Source: Rhizaria sp. SCN 62-66 (lineage: Eukaryota > Rhizaria, unplaced). From it: DNA of 64,000 bases. Shown here one piece after another: positions 53,955 through 64,000 of the stretch (the first letter of the stretch is position 1; each line of letters starts with the position of its first letter). The stretch covers positions 35,702 through 99,701 of the forward strand of contig MEDY01000065.1 of the NCBI GenBank assembly GCA_001724265.1, written 5' to 3'. The notes below the pieces were generated by a model. The model was given only the letters and a program-made list of their open reading frames with translations. It had not been told where the DNA came from and did not search any database. A program made the position numbers and the translations under genes.

Positions 53955-55710
53955 TCACGTCTGGCGGCTCGCACCGGAGGCGGCCGAGGACTGCGCGTCG
54001 CGGATCTCGACGGAGTCGGAGAAGTACTGGTTGGGGTGGTGGATGTTCTTCTTCGGAGGCGTGTTGTTGTGCAGATAGGTGAAGTATTTCTGGCACGCGA
54101 CTTGGTAATACTTGGTCTCGACAATGCCCATGATCTCGTTGACGGCGTCGGTGCGCGCGGTGCGGTCCTTCATCGCGCCCTCGAGCTTCTACACAAGTGC
54201 GAAAAGACACCACACAAAGGTAACAAGGATAGGTTGTGAGGTGAAGTGACAAGTGAAGAAGTGAAAAACAGAACAAAACCAGTCAGATGCGCACACGTGC
54301 AAGTGCGACAGTGAAAGTGAAACTCAAAGAGAGAATGAGATGGAAGATGACGATGCAAGATGAAGATAGAATAGCAGTGTGTGATATTGCGTACCTTCTC
54401 GATGACAAGCTTGAGCTTCTCCTTGCCCGCGTGCGCGAAGGGGCAGCCCGAGTGTTCGGAGGGGCCCGTGCCGGGCGTGGAGGTGATGATGGAGTAGCAA
54501 CCCTTGGGCTTGCTCATTTGGCGCTTGCCTTCCTGGCCGTAGATGTGGCGGAAGTTGTACGCGTACTCCTTCTCGAACTTGTCGCTGGGCGTTTTCTTGC
54601 TAAACGCGGCCTGCCAGAAGTTCAGCGCCTCCGACAGCGGCAGCCCGATGCCCTGGAGGAAGAGCCCGAACTGCATGCGGCCGGCGTGCTTAAGGTGGCC
54701 GTCGGCGCGCAGGCCCTGGTACACCGTCTGCATGCAGAGCGGGAACGACTGCTCGGCCAGCCGCGGCACGTCGCGCGCAAGCACCGCGCCTGAGGCCTTG
54801 ACGTGCGCCGCCGTGTCGGCGTCGTCGGCGCGGATGATGGTGAGCGCGTCGCGCAGCCGGCGGTCGCCCGCCAGCACCGTCTTGAGTTGGGACGACAGCT
54901 TCGCCAGCGAGCGCGAGAGCTGCGTGCGGAACTGCTGCTCCAGGATCTCGATAATGCGCGTCTCCGTGAGGAAGGCGCGGCCGGCGACGACGATGGCACG
55001 GCGTAGGCGGACGTCTTCCATCAGCGCCGGGAAGGGCACGGAGTAGAGTTGGCGCGTCGTCGTCGTGTTGTAGAACTCGGCGATTGCGGGCGTGATCTCG
55101 GACGAAGGAACAACCTGCAGGTCAATGCCCACCTCGGCGGCACAAAGAGCGCGCTAATAAGGAAGAAAATAAGGGCAAAAGCGTGAGCGACAGCGACAGC
55201 GAACATAATTTGTGGAGGAACAGTAAGGGAGAGTTTTGGTGCGAGGGGGGACGAGGAGAGAGCAGAAGGATTGTGTGAGCGAGAAAGTGCGTAATAATGC
55301 AATTTAAGAAAAAAGAAAGATAGACCACCCAAAGTTATACTCGTGGGCACAATATAGAGTGAACGTACGTCCGTGGGGTGCGAGGTGCCGGCGCGGCATT
55401 TGAAGAGGACCGACTCAAGCTGGAGGAACTGACGACGGAGGTCTTCGGTGCCGCAGAAGACGAGACGGAGGATGAAATGGGAGATATAGTCATCCTCAAT
55501 AGTCCACGCAACGTGGGTAAAGTTGCTGGGGTTCGCCTTGACCTCATTGAGGTAGTGGAGACGCTTGGCACCCAGAGAGATGAACCGGGGCAGCGACAAC
55601 TTGAGCGGAGGAGGATCTTGGTACATGTTGAACAGCGCCGTGGCCGAGGCACCGCCACCAGTGTTTAAACCCGCATGAGAAGTGCGAGCATGCATCGTCA
55701 CTTGTGCCAT
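53955..55710 (-). CDS. PRIM2: DNA primase large subunit (PRIM2/Pri2)
   Basis: Exons are 55369-55710, 54395-55153 and 53955-54188 (donors GTACGT, GTACGC; phase 0 both), giving 444 residues and a TGA stop. The N-terminal part has DDYISHFILRLVFCGTEDLR (animal DHISHFILRLAYC...LR). The C-terminal domain carries all four Cys of the 4Fe-4S cluster: SFPLCMQTVYQGLR, KPKGCYSII, HSGCPFAH and QVACQKYF. The GRMQFGLFLQGIGLPLSEAL and YAYNFRHIYGQEGKR motifs lie between them, and HHPNQYFSDS is near the end. The protein is the regulatory partner of the small primase subunit in the DNA polymerase alpha-primase complex; its cluster domain binds the template-primer start. The N-terminus is about 60 residues shorter than in human. 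The start at ATG 55710 is preferred over in-frame ATG 55746. Confidence 0.96.
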
Positions 55711-55980
55711 TGTATCACACCTCGAAACAACGGACGTTAACGACACGATTCCTTGTCAAAAGTCAAAGTTTCATCGGGCGCGAAATCACGACCAGCGAGC
55801 GCGCCAAATTTTTCGGTCCTCGTCAACACCGGAAAAACGACTTTTCAACTCGATATCTTCATGATTCCATGAGCAAAACAAAACACTTGATGTGAAAATC
55901 GTGATTTTTATACGTAAATATACAATAAACAACAATAAACTGAACGGATATTCGCTTTAAGTCATGAAAGTCGAGTGGTC

Positions 55981-58900
55981 TTAATCGTCGGCCATCGCGG
56001 ACGTGGATGTTACGTTGAGTCCATTAACAATGTCCACGAACGCATTCCCAAGCGGGTTCTCCTTAAGCGCGTGCACGGGCTTCCCGGCCCACTCCTCCGC
56101 AGTAAGGCACCACTCACGGCGGAACCTGTCTGCGTCTTGCTGCACGCCAAGCCACGCAAGCTCGCGCGCGCCCTTCCACGCGTCCAGCACAGGGTCACGC
56201 GCGCGCACAACCACGTGCGACACAGCCTTTTGATCAGCATCCTCCACGCCAGAGTTCCCACGCGCGCCTGCGCCCGCAGCGGAGAGGGCGGCGCACCCGC
56301 GGAGCTCGTTGCCGACGCGCAGCGCGAGGAACGGCAGACTGGCGAGTCCGCCGGTCAGGAACACGGACCGTGCGACGGCCGTGGCGACGGCAGCGGGAAG
56401 CCTGCGCAGCGCGCGCCGCACGGCCTCAGTGAGCCCGACGTGCGAGGCACCGACAATCCAGGGCGAGAACAGCGCCTCGGGCGCGCGCAGGCGCTCGGGC
56501 CAGACTAGCAAGTGCGTAGGCGGCAGCCCCATCGCGGCGGCGACGACGGCGCCGGGCCGGCCGGACTCGAAGGGGCGCGCGATGACCGTGTCCGCAAAGC
56601 TCGATTCGTCGCCCATCGCCGCCGCGCGCGCCGCCGCGGCCGCGGCCGTGGTGGAGGTGGCGGCCGCGAGCGAGACGACGGCGGGCAGCGGAACCGGGGG
56701 CAAGAGCTTGGGGTCCGCGCGCCAGAGCTCCCACAGCACGGCGTCGAGCGCGCGCACCGCGGACACGGCGGCGCGCGCGGTGGGCACGGCCGAGGCCCAC
56801 ACGCCCGTCACGGGCGCGGCGGCGGCGGCCTTGGCGGCGGCCATGACGCCCGCACCCGCGAAGGTCGGCGGCACGAACGTGGTCACGGCGGGGAGGTTCG
56901 GCGGCAGCGTCCAGTTCATGTTGAACTGCGCCAGTGCGGAGACCAGCTCGGCGCGGTGCCGCAGCAGTCCGTCGGTGGAGCCTAGCACCGTGGCCGCGGA
57001 GGCCTGCACTGTCAGGACTGTCAGCCGCTCGAAGTACCCCGAAGGCGCGGGGATCGCGGCGCCTGCAGACGCGTCGCCGCCGGCTGCGGAGCCCGCGGCG
57101 GCCGCGGCGGTGGCGACGGCGGCAGCGGCAGCCTTTTCGGCCTGCTTGCGCATGCGGCCCTCGGAGCAGGCCTTGACGAAGCGCTGAGACTTCTTGGCCT
57201 TAAGGCCCTCCTCGTCGAGTTGGTCATCGGGCACCAAGAGCAAGGGAAACTTGGCAGCGATCTCCTCCTGACTAAAGCCAGTAAAACCCACAGGCACTGC
57301 GTTCGCAGTCGCACTTGCACCAGCGCCAGCAGCAGCAGTCGTCGCAGCAGAGGCGTCGTCGTCAGCAGCGCCGTCAGCGCCTTCCGCCACGTCCGCGTCT
57401 GCGTCGACGTCGCCGTCACGAGCCGCATCCCCGACGTCGCCGCCGTCGTCGTCGTCGCCGAGCGCAACGCCCTGCTCACGGAGAGCGCGCGCGTGCTGCG
57501 CCACGGACGTCTCGGCTGCGGTCAGGTTCCGCCTGATCTCGATGAGCACGCCCGCAATGACGTCCGCAGCGGCCATGTCGCGCGGCGCCGCGTAGCCCGC
57601 CGCCGCCGCCTCGGCCGCAGCGGCCTCGGGCGTGGCGTCGCCTCGCGCCAGCGCTGCCTGCAGCGCCTCGAACGCGGCGAGCTCGGCGCGGAGTGCGCGC
57701 ATCTTGGCCACGCGCTTCGTGTGCAGCATGCGGCGGAAGCGCAGAGAAGATTGTTGCTTGCGCTCCGCCGCCGACGCCATCGCCGCCTCGGTCGACAGCG
57801 CCGAGGACTGGGCCAACGCGGCCGCGGCGGCGCCGCCGCGGGCGACGAGCGCGAGCGGGCCGAGCAGCGGGCCGTGGGCGGAGAGGGACGCCGTGAGCGG
57901 GAGCAGGTCGCTGCGGCGCACGCACATGTGCACAGTCGTCGTCGGCGCGGCCGCAGTCGCAGAGGAGCTCGCAGAGCCCGCGTTGCCGGCTGACTCACTC
58001 GAGAGGGCGGAGAGCTTGTCGAGGAGGCCGACCGTGGCGTTGGCGAGGGCCAGGGCGCGCTGCTGGCTCTCGCTCGCGACCGCAGTGGCGCCGGAGTGCG
58101 CGCGGTCGCTCTCGTTCGCAGCTGCGGCAGCGGGACTCGCGCTCGAGCTGCCCTCCGCAGGCGTAGCAGCACCAGCAGTGGCGTCCGGCGCAGCGGCAGA
58201 AGCAGGAGCGGCAGTCGTGCCCGTAGTGCTCGCGCTGGCGTTCGGACTCACAGCATCGATCGCCACACTCGACACAGCGACGCCGCCGGTCGTCACGGCA
58301 GTGACGGCCTCGGCCGCGGCTTCGCGCCACAGCGGCTCGCACACGGCGACGACCCGGCGCATCTCAGTTGCGTAAGCCTCGGCCGTGGGCGCCACGGCGC
58401 AGAGCCCGCTCTCGAGCAGCCAGCGCGCGCGCGGCACGGTCCCCACGGTGCGGCCGTTGCCCGTCGAGAGCTCCAGCGCGCCCGCCAAGAAGGCCTGCAG
58501 CGAGGACGCGCCCAGCGGCACGCGCGCGGCCGCGTCACCGCGGATGCGGTGGCGCGCCACGGGCAGCACGTGCAGCGCCGAGTGGGACAGCGAGAGGACG
58601 AGCGCCGACGGCGGCGGGGCGTACGGGCAGCGCGGGAACGTCATGAGCGGCTGCGGCTGCGAGTCCGCGGCGGCGGCGCCCGCGCTATCGGTCGCGGCCG
58701 TGTTGGCAGCAGCGGAGTCAAACGCAGACGCAAGACGCGACCGCTTCGATGCGTGAATTACGTCGGAGTCGCTTTCGGCATCTGCAGCGGCGGCGGCAGC
58801 GGTCTCAAGCCTGCGCGCGTCGTCCCCGGCAATGTGCGCGGGACCGTACAGCGGCGGGAGCACGGCGGTGTTGTAGAACCACGCGGACAGCGCGTCGACG

Positions 58901-59499
58901 ACGTAGCAGACCGCGGGGACACCATAGGCGCCGAAGAGAAGCTCGTTGGTGATGGCGCGCGAAAACGCGGGGTTGTTGTAACACTCAGTCAGGATGATCG
59001 GGTGATCAACCCGGGAGCAGCCGGAGAGACCGAGCGCCTCGAAAATGTAGTCAAAAATCATCTCGAGCCAGTTGATGCCGTTGACTGCGCTGCCGTCGAA
59101 GGGGGACTTGAACTTGCTGCGCGAGGGATCAATGTCGCCGATGAAGCGGCCGACCAAGAGAAACTGCGGGGTGACGCCCTTGCCGCGTGTGAGCGCAATA
59201 GCGGTGGGGATAATCACACGCGGCTCGGGCTCGTCGGCAAAGCCCGCGCGGCACTCGGAGGAGCCGAGGTCGATGACGATGGGAATGGCGGAGCCGCGAA
59301 GGCGGGAAGCGTACTCGGCGGGGGAAATCGCACGGTGGCGCACTGAAAGAGGCAGGTCCTCGGTCTCAAAGCGCGGGATGGGATGCGCGCGAGAGGCTTC
59401 AGTAAAGGAGGCGGCAGGGGAAGGCGCAGGAGAAACCGGGGGAACACCGGGGCCACTCATGGGGAGTGCGTTAGTGGCGGAAGCCACGTCGCTGGACAT
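55981..59499 (-). CDS. ACTR5: Actin-related protein 5 (ARP5, INO80 chromatin-remodelling complex)
   Basis: Single exon, 1172 residues, TAA stop. The actin fold starts near residue 70 (IPIVIDLGSSECRAGFADEP). ARP5 signatures follow: LLVGRFIGDI, then EMIFDYIFEALGLSGCSRVD with HPIILTECYNNPAFSRAITN and ELLFGAYGVPAVCYVVDALS (human: RVDHPVVLTEA..NPLYSR..MSELLFE.YGVPKVAYG). The ARP5-specific insertion in the middle is greatly enlarged with Ala/Glu-rich helices (LRFRRMLHTKRVAKMRALRA). The chain returns to SVFLTGGLASLPFLALRVGN and VVRARDPVLDAWKGARELAW near the C-terminus. ARP5 binds Ies6 and couples ATP hydrolysis to nucleosome sliding in INO80. Human ACTR5 is 607 residues, so this homologue is about twice as long, mostly through low-complexity insertions. 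The start was chosen at the only early ATG cluster (59499). Confidence 0.92.
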   Translation of the reverse strand: MSSDVASATNALPMSGPGVPPVSPAPSPAASFTEASRAHPIPRFETEDLPLSVRHRAISPAEYASRLRGSAIPIVIDLGSSECRAGFADEPEPRVIIPTAIALTRGKGVTPQFLLVGRFIGDIDPSRSKFKSPFDGSAVNGINWLEMIFDYIFEALGLSGCSRVDHPIILTECYNNPAFSRAITNELLFGAYGVPAVCYVVDALSAWFYNTAVLPPLYGPAHIAGDDARRLETAAAAAADAESDSDVIHASKRSRLASAFDSAAANTAATDSAGAAAADSQPQPLMTFPRCPYAPPPSALVLSLSHSALHVLPVARHRIRGDAAARVPLGASSLQAFLAGALELSTGNGRTVGTVPRARWLLESGLCAVAPTAEAYATEMRRVVAVCEPLWREAAAEAVTAVTTGGVAVSSVAIDAVSPNASASTTGTTAAPASAAAPDATAGAATPAEGSSSASPAAAAANESDRAHSGATAVASESQQRALALANATVGLLDKLSALSSESAGNAGSASSSATAAAPTTTVHMCVRRSDLLPLTASLSAHGPLLGPLALVARGGAAAAALAQSSALSTEAAMASAAERKQQSSLRFRRMLHTKRVAKMRALRAELAAFEALQAALARGDATPEAAAAEAAAAGYAAPRDMAAADVIAGVLIEIRRNLTAAETSVAQHARALREQGVALGDDDDGGDVGDAARDGDVDADADVAEGADGAADDDASAATTAAAGAGASATANAVPVGFTGFSQEEIAAKFPLLLVPDDQLDEEGLKAKKSQRFVKACSEGRMRKQAEKAAAAAVATAAAAAGSAAGGDASAGAAIPAPSGYFERLTVLTVQASAATVLGSTDGLLRHRAELVSALAQFNMNWTLPPNLPAVTTFVPPTFAGAGVMAAAKAAAAAPVTGVWASAVPTARAAVSAVRALDAVLWELWRADPKLLPPVPLPAVVSLAAATSTTAAAAAARAAAMGDESSFADTVIARPFESGRPGAVVAAAMGLPPTHLLVWPERLRAPEALFSPWIVGASHVGLTEAVRRALRRLPAAVATAVARSVFLTGGLASLPFLALRVGNELRGCAALSAAGAGARGNSGVEDADQKAVSHVVVRARDPVLDAWKGARELAWLGVQQDADRFRREWCLTAEEWAGKPVHALKENPLGNAFVDIVNGLNVTSTSAMADD

Positions 59500-60139
59500 C
59501 TTGTCGGCTGTGCACTGCGCGGGGTAGCGGGAAGTTCTTTAAGGTTCCGGGCAGTATTATCTGGAGCAAAACAAAGTGTTCTGCGTGGACACAGACAGAG
59601 AGACGATGAAAGTGAGTTGTTGAGGTAAGGGAGTCATATGTGTGAGTTGTCGATGATGAAGATTGCGGTGGGTCGCAAACCGAAAGATCCAAGGTATGCA
59701 CAGTGGCACAGGTGCTTGTTTTCAAGATACAATTAAAAAAATGAGCAGAATGCTGTATGAAAATATTCAAATTCATACTTAGCACTCTTCTGCCAAAGTC
59801 AATATCGTGATTTTCATCCTTGATTTCCGACAACCTAGCCCGCGCCTTTGCCGCTGTCGCTGCTTGCATAAGGACGGAGTTGCACATTTGCACTAAAGCT
59901 GAGTTATCTATGACATTTTTTGCATTTTTTGACTACGACTAAGTATACTATACATCCACAATTCGCACGAGTTATAGAACATATTAAGGTTTTATTTACA
60001 TGGACCTTCATCAAGGCCATGTATACGCGAGTATCGATCCCCGTAAAAGAGTTAACAAGAGTTACGATCACATTGCGAAGCTACAATCGAACAGCGTTTC
60101 ACTCACAGAAGTCGTCATTTGTTCACACAATCCATGTGT
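59500..60139. other. AT-rich intergenic spacer
   Basis: Spacer between the ARP5 5' end and the 3' end of the GalT-family gene. No gene or RNA is recognised. Confidence 0.45.
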
Positions 60140-61806
60140 TCACTCAGCATCAACTTCGCTCTCATCCGGCAGACACTTGGTCCACATGGCGCGCATATCC
60201 TCGGCGTATACCTCGGGCATGGTCTCGACCACGCGCAGGTCGTAATGCAGCTCGGTGGGGCCGCAGTCGTTGGTGTAGATCGCCGACGGGAAGGAGCGCG
60301 TCCACATCTTAAACACCACGGTCTGCGCCGCAACAGCGCTCGCGGGGATGCCCGTCGCGGAGTCAATGCGGGAGTCTGCGCTCGCCTCAGCGCCAGTGTG
60401 CGCGTTGGCGATGACGGGGGCGGAGAAGGTAGCCATGTTGAAGGCGCCGATGCCCATCTCGTGGTACATGCGCACTGCAGTCACGATGGCGCGGGACACG
60501 GACCGCAGCAGCGCGGGGGAGTCGCCCAGCTGCACCAGCGACGACACGCCCTATAGGTACAGTGTCAGGACACAAATGAGATCAAACGTAAGACAACAAT
60601 CAGTGAGTTGAATAGAATTGGGTTGCGCTAATTTTGATGTAAAACATGATGTTGTTTGCAAAGGTTATCGCAAATAAAGCCTAATGCTATGATAGGCAAT
60701 GTGGGATTGACGCGTCGATAGAGATTATAGAGTCGCAACACGAATGTGGTGACATTAAACGTAAAGGCATTTAAACGTACCGGGACGCAAATATGGAGCT
60801 CACGGTTGGTGCGGGGCGCAAAGGGCGCGATGACAACAACGCCATCGACCTCGCCGACAAAGCGACTGCGCTCAGGCCACGACACTGCAGTCGCGGCGGA
60901 GTCAGTCTTGGTCTCGTTCGCTGCGAGTACGGCGGCGGCAGCGTTGGCGGCAAGCAGCGCGCGCTCACGCGTAATCAGCGCATCGTGGTACGTCGTTAGA
61001 GCAGCAGTCCCAGCAGCGCTGGTGTTGCCAGAAGAGCTCCCGTGCTTCTGAGCCCAGCGCGCGGTGGCGGCCATGAGGGCGGCGGCGGCGGGGGGCGCCG
61101 TGGTCTCGCAAAAGCACTGCATGTGCGGGTGAATAATCGACCCGGCGGAGGACGGCATGTAGTTCCACACGATTGACGGCCACCAAAAGAGCTCCGGGGC
61201 CGGGGGCGCGCGGTCCGCGTCGGGCGACGACGGCGGCGCGCCGGGGGCCGTGCAGAGGCGCAGGAACTCGCAGCTGACGGCGAGCGTGTCGTAGATCTGC
61301 GTGGGCGTGATGTCGGGCATGGAGACGTAGTAGGACTCGGAGGACGTGATCACGCCGTGGTTCTCCGTGAACGGGAACTTGTTGAGGAAAAGCACAGCCT
61401 CGCGGCGCTGCAGCACGCGGCGGTGTGTCTCCATGCGCAGAGCGGGGCGCACCAGGGCCAGGAAGTCGTCCGCCAAAGGCTCAATCATCTTGTACAGCTT
61501 CTCAGGCGGATAGAACGGGTCGCGGTCCTTGAACGAGTGAACCATGTCTGCCAGGTCGTGCGGTAAGTGCGCCGTCGACGACGGAGGCTTCACGCCCGGG
61601 ATCGTCACCGCGGACGGGGACGCCGCGCCCGAGGCGGCACCGACGACGGAGGCCTTGGGGCGCACGGAGCGCATCGGGTTAATGCGCGCATGGTCGCCGA
61701 CAAGGTGGTCAAAGCGGTACTGAACACCGACCTTGATCTCGACCTTCATCGGGATGCTGTCGCAGCTTGTCGACGTCGTAGTCGAGGAGCAGTCAGCAAA
61801 AGACAT
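60140..61806 (-). CDS. GalT-family nucleotidyltransferase/phosphorylase (HIT superfamily)
   Basis: Exons are 60781-61806 and 60140-60550 (donor GTACGT, acceptor CTATAG, phase 0), giving 478 residues and a TGA stop. The catalytic histidine triad SIIHPHMQCFCETTAPP lies near residue 228 and has the H-x-H-x-Q form of galactose-1-phosphate uridylyltransferases. Upstream is FLNKFPFTENHGVITSSESY (GalT: NKFP.L..H..). Downstream is ELHICVPGVSSLVQL and a helix leading to MGIGAFNMATFSAP, corresponding to the GalT C-terminal lobe. The N-terminal GDHARINPMRSVRPKA part differs from classical GalT, and the usual Zn-binding Cys pairs are not evident. It may be a GalT-like phosphorylase with another sugar nucleotide substrate (ADP-glucose or GDP-sugar phosphorylases are relatives). 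Superfamily is firm; substrate unknown. Confidence 0.8.
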
Positions 61807-62246
61807 AACTGCCTGCTCCGAGTTGAAGTTTTTACAAAATATGAATTAAAAAAAGAGTATGAAACTAAGTTATATCCGCATTGCTAGAACAACAAGTCTA
61901 TTGACGATCATTTGATAGTGTACGGCTTCGTCAAAATAGGAGAACCATTTGCTTTTTCTTGCTGTCTGGGCGCGCAGCTCAACATGAAAAAAAGAAGAGC
62001 GTTTCATTGCATATCGCGGCCTTAGCAGGAGCACTTGCTGATAAAAAGTAGGATATATGTATAAAACAATAAGATAAACGACGAATCGCCAAAAATGAAA
62101 GTCACAGATACAAATTACCCTGGCTATAGCTCACAAACGCTAGTGAGCAAAGCAATGAAGCCCTCGGCCTCCCAACTCTCTTACGATCTGTACAAACTTC
62201 AGCTTTTGGAAGTGGCATGTGGTCTACTTGCGGCGCGCTGACGCAC
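61807..62246. other. AT-rich intergenic spacer
   Basis: Spacer between the GalT-family gene's 5' end and the GTP cyclohydrolase 3' end. No feature is recognised. Confidence 0.45.
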
Positions 62247-62954
62247 TCAGAAGGAGCGCTGCGCGCCGAGGCCGATAAGGGAGAAGAACTCTGCGCGGGT
62301 CTTTGAACCGGACTGGAAGAGGCCGAGCACAGAGGACGTGACGGTGTTGGAGCCGGGCTTCTCGACGCCACGCATGACCATGCACATGTGCGTGGCCTCG
62401 ATAACCACGGCCACGCCTTCGGGCTCCAGCACCTCCATGATGGCATGCGCGATCTGCTTCGTCAGGCGCTCCTGCACCTGCAGGCGGCGCGAGTACATCT
62501 CGACGATGCGAGCGAACTTGGACAGGCCCAGGACCTTGCCGCGCGGGATGTAGCCGATGTGCACCTTGCCCATGAACGGCACCATGTGATGCTCGCACAT
62601 GGAGAAGAAGTTGATGTCGCGCAGCACGACCATCTCGTTGCAGTCCTCGTCGAAGATGGCCTCGTTGACCAGGTCCTTAAGACTCGACTCGTAGCCCTTG
62701 GTGAAGAACGCAAGGGCCTTGGCGGCACGCATCGGCGTCTTAACGATGCCCGAGCGCTCGGTGTCTTCGCCAAGGTTCTCCAGGATGCTCTCATAGGCCG
62801 TCGCCATGGCCTGGAGCTTGGGCTCAGACTCGGGGTTGGACATGTCGAAGGGAGCCCGCTTGCTCTCGTCCAGCAGCAAAGACTTCTCATCGGCCGAGAG
62901 GGTCTTCTTGACCGGGCGAAGGGAAGGGGAGTCAACCTCAACGTAGTCAGACAT
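62247..62954 (-). CDS. GCH1: GTP cyclohydrolase I
   Basis: Single exon, 235 residues, TGA stop. The enzyme converts GTP to 7,8-dihydroneopterin triphosphate, the first step towards folate and tetrahydrobiopterin. Zinc ligands are visible in [20 protein letters not shown] and in [18 protein letters not shown]. The GTP-binding and active-site segments [20 protein letters not shown] and [14 protein letters not shown] are complete, and the chain ends with the usual TSSVLG...R.EFFSLI. Length is normal for the family. The start at ATG 62954 (MSDYVEVDS) is preferred. The upstream open frame to 63233 is hydrophobic and AT-coded and does not belong to the family. Having GCH1 implies pterin synthesis, but the pathway branch cannot be told from this window. 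Confidence 0.97.
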   Translation of the reverse strand: MSDYVEVDSPSLRPVKKTLSADEKSLLLDESKRAPFDMSNPESEPKLQAMATAYESILENLGEDTERSGIVKTPMRAAKALAFFTKGYESSLKDLVNEAIFDEDCNEMVVLRDINFFSMCEHHMVPFMGKVHIGYIPRGKVLGLSKFARIVEMYSRRLQVQERLTKQIAHAIMEVLEPEGVAVVIEATHMCMVMRGVEKPGSNTVTSSVLGLFQSGSKTRAEFFSLIGLGAQRSF

Positions 62955-63876
62955 AGGGCGGAAAGAGCGAAAGCTGAAACGGGCGCGTGGGAGAGTGACC
63001 GAGCGACATAGAGCGGGAGAGCAGAGGAGTAAGAGACAGGGGCCGCAAGGGTCGGGGGAAGAAGATATGGGATTAGACTCGGTATGTGAAATAACATGAA
63101 CAAAATCAGCACGATTTTGTAAAATAAACATAATATTTAATTTGATTATTGCAGAGATTTGTCTTAAAAATGTTTCTATAACAACGAAACTCGCGCTTAA
63201 AGTGAACGCAACGACTCTCGCCGGACATTGCATCGCGCCAATGTTTCACCTCGTACACAGCTTTACACTGTGCACACATAGACAATTTAAATTAAAATTC
63301 TACTATGAAAACTGAAGACATAATTAAATACAACAGGTTATCGCTGTTTACGATGCAGATACGCAGTTTTCATACTTTATGGAATGCATGCAAAATTTCA
63401 CCCTCCCACACCCGTCGCCGTGCTGCGGCACGTCGACGCCGCGCGTCGTCACTTGCGCTTTTGTTCTAACCGAGCGTTTTCGCACGGATATGCGGGCTGT
63501 GGAAGTACAGATGCTTGAGGATAGTAAAGAACAAGTGTGAATACAAAGCGTGAGAGCGGTTTGGAACTCACATTGGGAAATATTGTGACCATTCAGAGAT
63601 AAAAGGTGTTGTCACATTAGGGGAGGGGCAAGTTTTAAGAGGATACATGTAGACAAAAACGAGAGATGAATAAAGTTGTTGTCAAAAAATTTGACTGTAT
63701 TATTTTGTTCCAAAGCATTTAAGGGCAACCCATTTCCAGCTCCCATGTACCCACTTGGGTAGGTAATGGTTTAACGCTAGGAGTTGTGCATCGTTGACTT
63801 TCCCTCTCGGTGAATGAAGAGCGCGGGGAAAGCCTAGAGGACGCAAAAGGTGTCACTGTGACGTGCAACCTTAGAC
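62955..63876. other. AT-rich intergenic spacer
   Basis: About 920 bp between the GCH1 start and the last RPL10A exon. It should contain the RPL10A 3'UTR and the GCH1 promoter. No further gene, tRNA or repeat is recognised. Confidence 0.45.
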
Positions 63877-64000
63877 TTAGACGCCGAAGAGCTTCTGGGC
63901 AGGGCCCATGGTGGACTTGATGTACACGCGCTTGACCTGCTGCCAGTTCTTGGGGAGGAGGGAGACGAAGTAGTTGATGGCGAGGACGACGTTGGCAATG
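63877..64000 (-). CDS. RPL10A: 60S ribosomal protein L10a (uL1), C-terminal part
   Basis: Partial gene: 40 sense codons plus a TAA stop run to the window edge, and the 5' part lies beyond it. The frame reads [20 protein letters not shown] then [19 protein letters not shown]. This matches the C-terminus of eukaryotic uL1 ([31 protein letters not shown]). uL1 forms the L1 stalk that controls exit of deacylated tRNA. No intron falls in the visible part. Confidence 0.95.
   Translation of the reverse strand, partial: IANVVLAINYFVSLLPKNWQQVKRVYIKSTMGPAQKLFGV

Noticed and set aside
62955-63233. Upstream extension of GTP cyclohydrolase I
   Set aside because: AT-coded hydrophobic sequence unlike the family; ATG 62954 gives a normal-length enzyme.

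Overview
This window is nuclear DNA from an unidentified unicellular eukaryote, probably a flagellated protist. Coding exons are very GC-rich, especially at third codon positions, while introns and spacers are AT-rich. Many proteins carry long Ala, Ser, Asn or Asp runs. Twenty-two protein genes are supported. Fifteen are interrupted by short introns with an unusual donor, almost always GTACGN, and NOSIP probably has one further intron near its start. CFAP44, a Tctex1-type dynein light chain and a KATNAL2-type katanin point to a flagellum. A mitochondrial tRNA thiolase and a class I fumarase with a leader suggest a respiring mitochondrion. A PEX1-like ATPase, ATG12 and a PIG-F-like protein add peroxisome, autophagy and GPI-anchor functions. 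I saw no rRNA gene, CRISPR array, mobile element or convincing tRNA gene.

Layout. 1-1395 (-): N-terminal part of CFAP44. 2206-3100 (+): unknown multi-pass membrane protein. 3839-6326 (+): unknown low-complexity protein. 6706-11580 (-): TMEM135-like membrane protein whose frame is crossed by two TAG codons. 12523-13100 (+): ATG12. 13475-17081 (+): histidyl-tRNA synthetase with a very long N-terminal extension. 17310-21407 (-): PEX1-like double AAA+ ATPase, head-to-head with a PIG-F-like gene (21626-22273, +). 22746-23466 (-): DYNLT2B-like, divergent from an elongin-B-like gene (24024-24858, +). 25655-32863 (-): 2402-residue type I membrane protein with IPT/TIG-like segments. 33347-39124 (-): 1889-residue TPX2-like protein. 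39828-41127 (-): cytosolic-type malate dehydrogenase. 42096-44498 (-): KATNAL2. About 44974-46738 (+): NOSIP. From 47161 to the end a run of minus-strand genes follows: TRMU, class I fumarase, PRIM2, ARP5, a GalT-family enzyme, GTP cyclohydrolase I and the last exon of RPL10A.

The most interesting observation concerns the genetic code. All 21 stop codons seen are TAA or TGA. The only two in-frame TAG codons lie in the TMEM135-like gene, 29 codons apart, inside a Gln/Ser/Pro-rich region that stays open and codon-biased for 400 more codons until a TGA. A three-n intron or assembly errors could also explain this, so it is a lead rather than a result. Other leads are the GTACGN donors, the TPX2-like and IPT-like giant proteins, and the highly expanded TRMU, HisRS and elongin B.
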